A stretch of DNA of 64,000 nt from Guadua angustifolia. Its lineage: Eukaryota; Streptophyta; Magnoliopsida; Poales; Poaceae. A program made the position numbers and the translations under genes. This document shows, in pieces, positions 32,875 to 43,602 of this stretch. Under the pieces are notes generated by a model that saw only the letters and a list, made by a program, of their open reading frames with translations, was not told the DNA's origin and ran no database searches. Every line of letters begins with the position of its first letter. Position 1 is the first letter of the stretch. Location: positions 84,548,437 to 84,612,436 of the forward strand of contig CM070500.1 in assembly GCA_036346375.1 (NCBI GenBank). Reading direction: 5' to 3'.

Positions 32875-33333
32875 CTAGGAAGCTTTCGCGGTATGATACG
32901 CCGCGTGCGTTGTTTTTTCGTAGAAACAATTCTTTTTTTCCGGTGGTGTTTTTTCTTAAAATCGTCGAGAAAACACGTAAAACGTTTGAAAGGATACAAA
33001 CACAATCACACTTTTTTTTTGCATCTATCTGGGGTCCTGTCTCGAAGGATTTGCGATTACGCTAAATCGAAAGGTTTTTTTGTTAAAAAAAAGCTGGAAT
33101 GATCTAAACGTAACTACGTTATTTTTTCGGCATTTATTTAGATCCTTTTACGAAAAATTCACGATTTTTCTGAACCAGAAAGCCCTCTTTGCTAAAAACC
33201 GCGTAAAAGACTTATACGTAATTACGGAATTTCTGAGGGACCAAAACACGATTTTTTTTAGCCGAGCCGGTCGCGCGGCCCAGCTCAAATCGCTAGCAGC
33301 GTGTGTAGTTTGCAAGAATTAATAAAGGTATGA
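32875..33333 (-). mobile_element. Helitron-like unit abutting the previous one
   Basis: On the minus strand it starts A|TCATACCTTTATTAATTC at 33333 and ends with AACGCACGCGGCG and then CTTCCTAG|T at 32875. CTAG is a perfect CTRR, and the following T is the first base of the neighbouring unit. 459 bp, no coding capacity. Confidence 0.5.
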
Positions 33334-34180
33334 TTATACATTCCGATAGCTCGAAACAACACCCTATTGCCGGAGGATAGGCGAAGCCTGAATGAAGCTG
33401 CCGCGAATCATAGAGCAGATCAGATCAAAGCACAGGGTAATGCTGCCACTTTCGTCTGATGCCCAACAATCCTCCAATAATATTAAAAAAAACATAAAAA
33501 GATTAATGAAATGGATCAGATAGAGCCCGTATGCTCTCTCCTGGCCCATTTGCCATGAACACCCAAACAGCCCAGCAAAACGGCAATACACCAAAAGCAT
33601 TTCGAGGCTCATCAAGCGAACAAACGGATTTTTATCGAGTAATGATGAGTTATTTGTTTATGATGCCGGTAATATTGCTGTCGTGTGACCAAAGAGCTGT
33701 TGTGTTTTCTGTGTAGTGATTTTTCTAGAATGGTAAGAATGCTCATATTATATATGTATTCAGAGGATTGATTATTTTGGAATCTTTCGACAGATGATGA
33801 CCAGACGGGACAACGAACACAAAATCAGTACACGTAGACAAACTGGTTTATTGCTTTTGCATTTCTAAACTGCATCCATATTGATCTTAGATGCTGATAT
33901 TTCACTCTCGTCTCTTCCTTTCTACCTCTTGAATGCATGTTTGCACTTGTTTTCCATTTCATATATACTTCTTGCCTTGCGATGTCTGTACTGAAATCCC
34001 TTCCCCCTTGCCACTGCCGTCCTTTTTTGCCAACGATCTCACATGTATATATCCTTCATTCAGATTCATAGAGGTAGCAAGTATGTGGTAGACACCGAGA
34101 AGAACATTGATATAGCAAGGATTACACCACCAACAAGATCGAGCTACTCAACAGATATACCTAAAGTAAAACTGAATATT

Positions 34181-34185
<5 letters not shown>
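33334..34185. other. Intergenic, no supported gene
   Basis: Mixed-composition DNA without convincing frames. The open frame on the minus strand at 33364-33615 has no motif. Confidence 0.5.

Positions 34186-34256
<71 letters not shown>
34186..34256. repeat. (TA)n microsatellite
   Basis: About 70 bp of uninterrupted TA dinucleotides. Confidence 0.95.
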
Positions 34257-34259
<3 letters not shown>

Positions 34260-37100
34260 ACTAATTTATAGTGGATGCGAAATATGTTTTATATTTATAA
34301 ACAAAACCATTTTAAAAAAATACATCATGCAATTTTTACGGAGGGAGAGTAAAAGGAAATCTGCGATGGCACGCGAGCTCAGGCAAAACCGTGAGGCTGA
34401 TGAATCTCTAGAGGCGGGCTATGCTGTAGCTAGGGCGCGCGTAGGCTCAGCGAGCGAGTCGATCGTGTGCTGCAGGCGCCGCTATGTACGCGGCGCGTCC
34501 CCTACCGCGGACGCACGCGCGAGGAGCCGCTGCAGGACGGAACCCGCGAGGTCCATCCATGCATGGACGCGCACGTCACTCTTCATTTGGCGCCAAACAC
34601 GACGCCGACCCGTCCGCTCCACGGCTCCGTCGCTTCGGCAGCCGATCGACTACCCCCGAGTCGCTGGTTAATTCGCTGCTCGCTGGCGCTTTAGGCTCCG
34701 TTCATGCTGGTTTATGCGTAGCTTCTGTTTTTAAAAAAAATAGATTATCTATCGATCGGAAAGATTATAGGCAGTTTCTCTCATAATCAAAATCTAATTT
34801 GTACATAGAATCAAAAACTGTTACCCATCTGATTCTGTGGATTCTAACTCAGATTCTGTGAGTTTTGTCTCCCACGAGTCGTCACAGGCACAAGGGTTTC
34901 CATCGTCGTCCCTAGACCTCTCCACCACTCTCATCCGCTTATCCGTCATTGACGTTGATCAACAATCAGTACAGACAATCAGGATTGCCGAACGACCAGA
35001 TTCTTCAGTCAGCAGATTCTTTAGACAGCCGCTTCTTCAAACAGCTGACTATAATTCAAAATCTGTATAATCAAATTAAAGCTATCTGTATAATCAGAAA
35101 CTGTCCGGATGATACCTTTTAACCTGAAACTGCACAGCCGTGCATGCGTTCTCCATCGCTGGCCCCGCCACGCCGCACTGCCTTGTGCGACTTGTCTACT
35201 GCTTCCCCCTAGGCCCCTATCACTCGCTGTCGTGTGTTCGCGCGACTTGTCTACTGCACCGGTCCAACTAAACCTGCGTACCTTCTTCCCGTATCGTTCT
35301 GTTATTTGACTTCCAGCGAGTAAGCGCGTCGGTCAATGTACTGTGGAGTGCCTTACAGGAGAGCAACATTACGTAGTACTCGGATTCCTAGGAAGAAATC
35401 GCCGATCGATCAAGCCAAATCGCTACCATCCACAGGTTTGTTAGAATCGCTGCTGGTTCACGTCATACCCCAGAAAAATACTAAAATTGACTAGTCCTAA
35501 TTTATATATAAAAAATCCCACGATAATCCTTAAACCATAAAAAAACCAATAAATTCTAGATATTCTCTCGTATACCATTTATTCCAGCAAGCCAAATTAT
35601 AACAAATACAGCTATATTTTTAAATGTAATAGAGTTATCTAACAATAAAATATGTTGCGATATCTAGTTGCGCAATTGTGCCGAAAAATTATGCTAGTTA
35701 AGCTAATTCCGGATGATCCTGTTGATTTCATTGGCCAGTTACGTAGTCGGAATATTCAAACTTTTTGTGTGTGTGAGTCCTAACAGGATTGCAATTTAAG
35801 AAGTTGCATGTGGACTATTGGATAAAAAATGACTATCTAAATTTTTTTGAGAATATTATAGCAACACACTACAACAGTTATTATAGGACAATCTAGACCG
35901 TTCGTTAGCTTGATTAGACGGCGCTGAGTACCGGATCAGCTTAAGTTTGCAATTCCCATATAGACTGCACAGCAACCCTACTAGCATATCCTCGCAACAA
36001 GAAAAAAACAATTTTTTGGAAGAAAAAACTAATTTATATACAGCAAGCCGCCGGCCACTGATATGTTGTGTGGTACGGCTACGGCTACGAGCCAGACAAA
36101 CCAAACGATAGCGCTCAACTCAGTGTGACTAATCTAGTAGACTAGTATAACAACTGCACATTAGTAGAACACTGGACATGCAGGACCAGACAATTAATTA
36201 AAGGAACGAAATAAAGTAACAGGATCTCATGTCTTTGGGGATGCGCAAGTGTCAGTTGACTTAATTCGCTCTCATCAATTTTGTTAATCCTGAGAACGTT
36301 CTAGTGGCTAATCAGAAGCCATATTTGACATGATTCGTATGTTATCCGTTTGTTTCATCTGTCGTACGTCCTGATTGCCTTTTAAAAATAAAAAGCTTCC
36401 GTCTGCTAGATATGCATCTGTGGACCTTTGCACCAAACCATATGCATCTGTGGATGCATGGTATGGATTTGGTCGTGTCGTTTAAATTATTCAGAGATCT
36501 ATCTGTCGATGCACAAGCATGCAGCTTGCTCCTGATCGAATTGAAATTAGGCGATGGAATTGTGACATAATATTATATATGACTCGTTTTCCCAACTAAT
36601 TCGCTGGACATTTTGTACACGGCGGCACGCTATGGAAATAAAACAAGTATGATCTTGACTCATTAGGATACCTGTGTCTTATAGGATTATTATATTTATC
36701 TGCATGTCTTTCAGCATTCTTTTTTTTGGGGGGAATCTTTCAGCATTCTTGACACCACAGAAAATGTGCGGATCGAGTGAAAAGCGAAATCTTATATATA
36801 TGCTGTAGTTCCTTCTACTCCGGAATCGATCTAGGTTAATTTAGCACGAGCTAGGAAATGGTAATTAATTAAGCTGCGTCCGTCTAGCTCCAACCTCCGA
36901 GACCAATCAAAGATACGTATAAGGCCAATTTGAGACAATTTTTGACTATATAGATTCTATATTCTCTAAAAATTGGGTAGGTGGTAACTTCTGACTTTAT
37001 GTATGTACAAATCTGTTTCTAACTGTGAGAGAAGATTTTCAAAAAGCTTTTTGGAGAGTTCAGTATCTGAATTCTTGGAGAATCAAAAGCTATCATCTAT
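34257..37100. other. Intergenic with MITE-like fragments, no supported gene
   Basis: A Stowaway right terminus (ACGGAGGGAGAGTA) lies near 34337-34350 without a clear left partner. A GC-rich patch at 34420-34680 has several short open frames but no motif. Between about 34690 and 35120, AGCTTCTG..AATCAAA and GATTCTGTG words recur like the Tourist elements farther right, suggesting a related AT-rich MITE. The rest is unremarkable. Confidence 0.4.
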
Positions 37101-37103
37101 TTA

Positions 37104-37560
37104 GGGTCTGTTTGGCAGGGATTCAGTTTCTCCAGATTCTGAGAATCTGGTGAAGTTGAAAATTTAGGGGGTGTTTGGGACAGCTCCAGCTCCACTAAAA
37201 TCTGTGGAGCTAGTGGAGCAGGGTATTTCTAGCTCCAGAAATTTGTGGAGCTGGAGCTATAGGTACATTAAGAATGTTTAGGTAGATCATCTTGTTTACA
37301 TTTTGGACTAAAAATGTAAACTTAATTCACTTTATTTTAGCCTATAAGTTTCAGCTCTGAGCTGGAGCTGGGATCTGGAGCTCTCCCAAACAGGGCCTTA
37401 GCTTCACCAGATTCATGAAGCTGGAGCTGTGAGTACATTAAGAGTGTTTAGATGGATCATCTTGTTTGCATTTTAGACTAAAAATATAAACTTAATTCAC
37501 TTTATTTTAGCCTATAAGTTTCAGATCTCAGGTGAAGCTGGAGCTCTACCAAACAGGCCC
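37104..37560. mobile_element. Tourist-type MITE (outer), carrying a nested relative
   Basis: Flanked by TTA (37101-37103 and 37561-37563). Termini are GGGTCTGTTTGGCAG and CTACCAAACAGGCCC, which form an imperfect inverted repeat. It carries the inner element at 37167-37397. Without the insert it is about 220 bp. Confidence 0.85.
37167..37397. mobile_element. Tourist-type MITE (inner)
   Basis: 231 bp flanked by TTA (37164-37166 and 37398-37400). Termini are GGGGTGTTTGGGACAGCTCC and GAGCTCTCCCAAACAGGGCC. Its interior (GTACATTAAG...AAACTTAATTCACTTT) is clearly homologous to the interior of the outer element. Confidence 0.85.
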
Positions 37561-37563
37561 TTA

Positions 37564-38363
37564 ATTCTTGAAGAATCCAGAATATGTACAATTGGAGCAT
37601 GTTTCAAACTGGGCCATATAGGGTAATTCATTGTGTAGCGCAAGGAAAAGCTTTTGACTGTTTAATTGCACTAATTGCATGCATGTTGAAATTAAGCATG
37701 GATGATCAATGATTGCTTGCGGAGAGGAGCAAGTACGTAAGCTAGGCCATGTACACGGTAGAATACGTGGCACACAGTAATAGTCTCTGGCGCATGAACA
37801 ACTAGCCTCGTCGAGCTAGCGAGCGAAACTTCATGTGTCGTCACCACTCACCACTAAGATCATGCAGCGCTTGCTTATTCAAAACAGAATAGTGAACAAT
37901 CCTATACGTACTTACCCTTGTACGTATCAATGCCAATCAATGGTCTCTTAGAAATATAAACACACTTTTTTTTTACACACAGCAGCAATTTGATACCCCT
38001 CCATTCACAAATACAAGTTGTTTTGGGTTGTATGCATTCGTACTTTCAAATCTTTAATTATTGGTATCTTTTTAAATATTTAGATTGCATACATAAAAAT
38101 CATATGTATAAATTTGTCTTGAAAGTGCTTTCATAATATTATAGTTTTATTGAGTCTTATAAACATATTACAATACAAATTACAGAAAAACTACCGAACG
38201 GTACAGTATACCATTCGGTGTCTTTTCGACAAATCAACTTGTTGTTCGCTTCAATGCTCTAATGGCATCTCGGCTGCCCAGATCTTTATCCAAACTAGAG
38301 TTCACTTGAGCAACTCAAACCAAAATAATCCATTGTTCTCTCTCACTCTATCTCTACCATGAT
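37564..38363. other. Intergenic, no supported gene
   Basis: AT-rich. A patch at about 38060-38165 shares words with 62400-62545 (TATTTAGATTGCATACATAAAAAT type), probably a fragment of a Stowaway/mariner-related MITE. Confidence 0.4.
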
Positions 38364-38371
38364 ATTCCCAT

Positions 38372-38598
38372 CAGGGGCGAAGCCCAGTTATTACCCCCAT
38401 ATCTTGGCCCTATGTGCACCCTCCTCAGTCCAACATGCTGCACCCCCCTCGCCTCAGATGTTAAAGACTCGAAGTCAAATTATGTATTTTGTCTATGTTT
38501 ATGTTTTTTTCCCATCCAAACGTTCTTCATTAGGTAAATGTTTTTCATCACTTCTTTATGCTCGCACCCCCCTCTATTTCTCTCTAGCTTCGCCACTG
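38372..38598. mobile_element. Short hAT-like element, CAGTGGCG termini
   Basis: 227 bp with termini CAGGGGCGAAGCC and AGCTTCGCCACTG in inverted orientation. The 8-bp target duplication ATTCCCAT is perfect (38364-38371 and 38599-38606). No coding capacity. Confidence 0.88.
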
Positions 38599-38606
38599 AT
38601 TCCCAT

Positions 38607-39189
38607 GATACGCGCTATGGGTGGCATGCGGTGGAGCCTGGCGAACCTAATCAGACACTGATGGGCAACCCTCGATATCCACGACTGGCGGCTCATGATG
38701 ATATGGTGAGGGTGGCCTGAGCAGGCGCGACGAAGATGGAGTGTGGCCCGTGTGTGCGGTCACAAAAGCAAGCATGGCTTGGAGAAGCCACACAAACTAT
38801 TTTGTATTGATTTACTTCATCACCTGAATGAGTTTCAATTTCTGGGAGTTAGTGTTCCGGGCGATTTTTGCCATTGTTTCGCTGATTTGGGGGTTGAAAT
38901 GTGGTACGGGATGCAGGTGTAATTTTAGGTGAAATTGGAGGTAGAGTTTAGGTGACTTTTTGTTGCTATTTCACTGGTTTGGGTTAGGCGAATTAGAGGT
39001 AATTGAGTTAGATGAAAATTTTTGCCAGTGTTTGCTCTATTTGGAGATACACGATTATTTGTTGTGGAGGTGGTAGTGATTTTTTGGGGTGGAGTTGATA
39101 GCGGATGCGGTAGGTGAGAATTTTTATTGCGATTTTTTCAAGTGGCCGCGGACGGGGAGCATGCGGTCAGTCTGGCCAGGCCATCGGGT
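38607..39189. other. Intergenic, no supported gene
   Basis: G/T-rich with TTTTTGCGATTT-like words and no convincing frame. Confidence 0.4.
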
Positions 39190-39870
39190 AAGACATTTGT
39201 TTTAATAACTTCATTGAATTTTTGAAACCTCTGCGATGTTTTGATAGACACGTTCTGAAACTTGGCAAAAACTCAACTGAACTTTGAAAACTCCTATGTA
39301 AATTGGCTGAAATTTTGTTTTGAAACTATCTGAAACAAACTTCTAAAACTCACATTTGAATACTTTTTGAAATATCAAGTTTCATATATGAAACTAGGTG
39401 AAACAAAGTTTTAGTTTTGAAACTTGATTCAATCCCATGTTTGAAACTCAAGGTTTTATTAGTTTCTAAAACCTAAACTCACATGGAAAATCGAGGTTTC
39501 AGTTTTTGAAACTTGCTTTCCATCTGTGTTTCATCTATATTTTCTATGAAACTTACCAAAACATTGATGAAACCTAAAAAACCCACTAAAACTTGCTGAA
39601 ATTTCTTCGAAACTAACCAAAATATGCATGAAATTTGCTAAAATTTCTCCAAAACTTTGATGAAATATGTATAAATTTGCTTCACATTTTCCTAAACATG
39701 GATAAACTTCGTGATGTTTCAGTTTTTCCTAAACATGGATAAATTTTGTGATGTTTCAGCTCTGAAACATTGATGAGACCTTTTGAAACTAGGTTAAAAC
39801 ATCAACATGTAACTTTTTATGAAACATAAGATTCGTTGAAACTTCGACGAAACATGAAACTTAATAGCTA
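39190..39870. repeat. GAAAC-dense degenerate repeat tract
   Basis: Over about 680 bp, GAAACT, TGAAAC, AAACTT and TTTGAAAC and their complements recur dozens of times without a fixed period. There is no ORF and no terminal repeat that I can see. Confidence 0.7.
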
Positions 39871-39996
39871 GGGAGTAGCTCTCTCTATAAATTAGTGGTC
39901 ATGTATTTATTTGACTAGTACACTAGTTGCTTCTTGTCTAATTCGCTACTGACCGTATATTTGTGGTTTATATGTGCAGTATACTAATGTACTGTG

Positions 39997-40568
39997 CTCC
40001 CTCCACTCTTTTTCAAATAGCGTTTTTAACATTTTTATGGTATTCGAGACACCTTATATATTATATCCTAATAAAATTATAATATTATGATATTATTTTA
40101 GGCCCTGCTTGGAAGCAATGTATTTTCATAATTTCTAGACAATGCCATAGTTTTTAAGAATACCATGGTATTTTATACCATGAGGTGTTTGGTTATCATG
40201 CCAAAAGCTCTGTATTAAAAATCATGGTTTGGTAGATACCTTGGTATTTTTGAAGTATTTGAAACTCCACTCTAACTCAAAGTTTTCATGGTTTTTGCTA
40301 GCTTCTTGTCTATTTCACTCAAATACCATGGTTTGTGATGTTGCATCCAAACAGTTGATAGTTCCAAGAAAAACTATGGTTTTAAAGGAGTTTGGTAAAA
40401 CCATGATATTTATGATAAAACAATTGCAAACCATAGTTTTGAAATAGGGCCTTAATGGCACATTGATTATATAGATTTCATGTAGCCAGCCTGGATAATT
40501 TTAAACATATCACTGAAGTTTGACAGCATGGGTTCCAGAACGCGGCTTAAAAAAAGAAATGGAGCGAG
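39997..40568. mobile_element. Stowaway-type MITE, interrupted by a Tourist-like MITE
   Basis: Left terminus CTCCCTCCACTCTTTTTCAA, right terminus AAAAAGAAATGGAGCGAG followed by TA. The left flank is TG rather than TA, probably a substitution. Its interior is split by the element at 40101-40451. Stowaway identity follows from the CTCCCTCC-type ends. Confidence 0.65.
40101..40451. mobile_element. Tourist-like MITE nested in a Stowaway
   Basis: Flanked by TTA (40098-40100 and 40452-40454), with ends GGCCCTGCTTGG and GAAATAGGGCC. The interior repeats ACCATGGTATTTT and ATACCATGG words. 351 bp, no ORF. Confidence 0.75.
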
Positions 40569-41216
40569 TAGCTTTTATAAATGGGAAAAAAAAATAGACA
40601 CCACTCATATGCTACTGCGCAATCGCATGAATCGTCGTTTTCTGTCAGGGCAGGCACATGCATGATGCATCCGTTCCGGCGATCAGCACTGTGCGGTTCG
40701 TGTGTTCCCCCCGGTCGAGTTTCTCGATCTCCTCCTCGCTTTCGTTTTGAGGACAGACTTCTTTTTGTTGGCGTGAGGCGTCACTGGTGATGCGGATCTG
40801 CTCCGATGCTGCGCGATCCGCCAGAATCGCAACTGAGGTCGAAAAGGGAAGCAGCGGTTGCAACATGCGGATGATGCTGCGTTCACGGCCGGCCCTGCAG
40901 CTCAGTAGCTCACTGACCAGGAAAAAAAACAGCAGTAGTGTAGTACAGAAGGCATCCTCCTTTTTAAGGTTTACGTACTGTCCTGCTCTTGCTTCGGTGT
41001 TCTTTGTTCTCACATGTTTCAAACGCTGATAATTTTTGTTCTTCCAATATATAAGATCACGCAAAAGATATTGCGCATGCATGCCTGTGATATTGTTCCC
41101 AGGAAGGGGAACGTGGTCTCGAACATGTCTTGTCATTTCGTAATTTTCTTGTGTCCTTTTGGTTGGCTGTGGACTTGTGGGATATAGGAGTCCGAAGTGT
41201 TTGTTCACATGTGCTA
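40569..41216. other. Intergenic, no supported gene
   Basis: The longest open frame (minus, 40645-41304) has no motif and crosses a MITE terminus, so I do not call it a gene. Confidence 0.4.
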
Positions 41217-41407
41217 CTCGCTCCACCCACACCAGAGTGATGTTTTCAGGTCCATGCAGTCGCATTCTTTTAACTTTACGAATATTTATATTTGATAGCT
41301 TCATATAAGTAGATTTGTTTTTTAAAAATATTTTCCATGATAATTCTATTGAGTCAAAGTTACGTTTTATATAATGAAATGATGTCCACTCTTATACGAC
41401 CGGAGGG
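41217..41407. mobile_element. Stowaway-like MITE
   Basis: Left end CTCGCTCCACCCACACCAGA, right end ACGACCGGAGGGG, loosely inverted. The AT-rich interior resembles other Stowaway copies here. No clear TA on both sides. Confidence 0.4.
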
Positions 41408-42449
41408 GTTCTATTTTGCCTGTAAATGAAAACTTTTCTCTGTGTTCGTCATCTACGAGTTTTTGGCTCAACCCGCGCACCCTTCAATTTACATCTTTTG
41501 CACAAGAAAAAAAACACCGTTCAAGCGATCAAAGCTGGCATTGCAGTGCAGTTAGAGCATTTCCAGTGTATAATTTCTATAAGTTGTATTTAAATATACC
41601 ACATCACATAAAAATGGCACAAGATACAACATTCCCAATGCATAATATCTAATATCTCCACACTTAATTAATTTCTTCATTCCTACCTCACCTCCTCTCT
41701 CTCTCTCTCCCCTTCCTACTAATACTCATCCCTCACTTTCTTAATTTTCTCAATTGAATTATATCTTGCATGGGAAACAACTCCACACTCTCTCTCTCTT
41801 CCTTGACACTCTCTCTCTCTTCCTTAACTCACTTTCCACATTAGATTTTATTCTATTTAGTATTTTATAGAAACCGCTTACGTCATTGTACTAGAAGTAC
41901 TGATTCGGGTGAGTTGGCCGGTTAGCTGGATATCACGGTGCGTTCGTTATGGGCTTATGGCTGCACGGCCGCGCAGCGTGGCGGTGCCTGCAACAGTGGG
42001 CGCCCGAGTGGCAAGGAGCCGTAGAAAGAGTCGCGGAAACTAACGGACGAGCCAGTCAACCTCACCACCCTACGGTCCCACAGTCAGTGGCACGCACAGG
42101 GAGACGTTGACTCTCCCACGCCGGCACCATCAGAGACCCCCTGGGCACGAGATCGCCCTCCGACGAACGGTTAGGATGCGCGCCGCTCCGGCCACGACCA
42201 CGATGCGGAGCCACCAGCTCCCGGGGCCAGTGCCTCCCCGCCACGTGCTCCGTGGTCCCGGCCGCGGATCTCCAGTGGCCCCAAGGGCGTCAGCTCCTGA
42301 CCCCACTCGTCAGAGAGCGAACGAGACCAGTAAGAAGACAAAAAAAAAATTAACTAAACGCTTCGTCCACCCCTAGTCTTCTGCTCTTCTCCACCCACCA
42401 CCATCATTTGATTCGCCCGCTTACAAATAGCCGCTAATCGTGGGGGCCT
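41408..42449 (+). promoter_or_regulatory. Upstream region of BOR, with a MITE-like patch
   Basis: From 41548, GAGCATTTCCAGTGTATAAT begins an AT-rich MITE-like patch with CT-rich runs to about 41890. From 41900 the DNA becomes GC-rich. A weak TATA-like TTACAAATAG lies near 42420, about 30 bp before the predicted transcript start. Open frames here lack motifs. Confidence 0.35.
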
Positions 42450-43602
42450 CGAGCTGCCAACCACGCCGCGGCCCAGACCGACGCCTCCGCCTCCGCCTCC
42501 GTCCGCCTAGGGTTCAGCGCCGCTCAGAGGGGGAGCCAGCATTGCCGATCCGATCCGCCGCGTCCTTTACCCCGCTGCCGCCGCTAATTAATCGGTACGG
42601 TCTCCGATGAGTCCGATCCGCCTGCTTTTTTTTTTTTTGCTTCGGTTGTTCGAACCATGCGTGGGCGAGATGCCGCTTCCGTGGAGTTGGTCGTCCTCGG
42701 ATGCTTGATTCGTTCAAGTACGGTGTTTTTGCGCGGATTTGCCCTTTCGTAAGGTTGTAACGTGGTTTTTTATTTCGAAAAAAAGCATGCCTGCATGCAT
42801 GAGTCGTGCGTGCGCTGTGTGTTTGGTTTCTGTACTAGTCGATACTATTTTTTAAAAAAATTATCGAGCTTTTTTATGGCTGCTTCTCTTCGGGTTAGCG
42901 ATGGAGTTCGCGAGTTGTTTGTAACGATGCGGACAAACGCCGCGTTCGTATGCTTCAAACTCCTTTTTACGTGCATGTGTATGCGGAGTAAGTTCCATTT
43001 GGATTTGCAAGTTCGTTTTTGTTCAACTTTGTTTTCCGGAAAAAAAAACATATATTTTTTGTGCATTAGTTGTGTGTTCGTTGTTGTTTGGATTCTCTGG
43101 TTGTAGCTGGTTTTTTTCCGGATTTTTTGTGTTTTTTATAGGTACGTTTGATCGCTTGGCAGCACATTAATTTGGGTAGATGTGGTTTTTCTAGACCTAA
43201 TAACTTGAGTTGATGTGCTGTTCTTACTTCTTCGTAAAGTCGCGGAGAATTTCTGGGTGCGTTACTCGTTCGTAACCCCACGCATGAGAGGCCCGTGGCG
43301 GCGTGGGGGACCGGTTCGTAAGCATCGGTTTATACGACTCACGCTACACCACCAAATCTCCAAGGACAATTTGAAGTTCTCTGTTCATCAACGTTTTTCT
43401 CTCCAAAAAATTTGGAAAAAATTTTACCCCTTCCGTTCCTGTTGTTGGGGCTTTCGTGCAATCAGTAGTATCAACTCAGCGTCAAAGTAAACGCAGATTC
43501 AGCTGTGATTGTTCACGATAGATACCATCTTATGCGTATTTTGCATGGGTTTCTAGATTATCAGCACTGTTACTGATTCTCTTGAGGCTATCTAGTCAGC
43601 TG
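42450..43602 (+). other. Predicted 5'UTR of BOR with a leader intron
   Basis: A CT/GC-rich leader (about 42450-42594, with CGCCTCCGCCTCCGCCTCC) ends at a donor (CG|GTACGG). A 970-bp intron (42595-43564) ends at ATTATCAG, and 38 nt of second leader exon precede the ATG at 43603. I see no ATG in either predicted leader exon. Arabidopsis BOR1 and NIP5;1 are boron-regulated through AUG-stop sites in the 5'UTR, and such a site is not visible here. The transcript start and intron are predictions. Confidence 0.5.

Noticed and set aside
34327..34786. Overlapping Arg-rich short frames in a GC-rich patch
   Set aside because: All three frames are open at once, with no motif in any of them.
40645..41304. 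219-codon frame on the minus strand
   Set aside because: No motif, and it crosses a Stowaway-like terminus. Composition is not protein-like.
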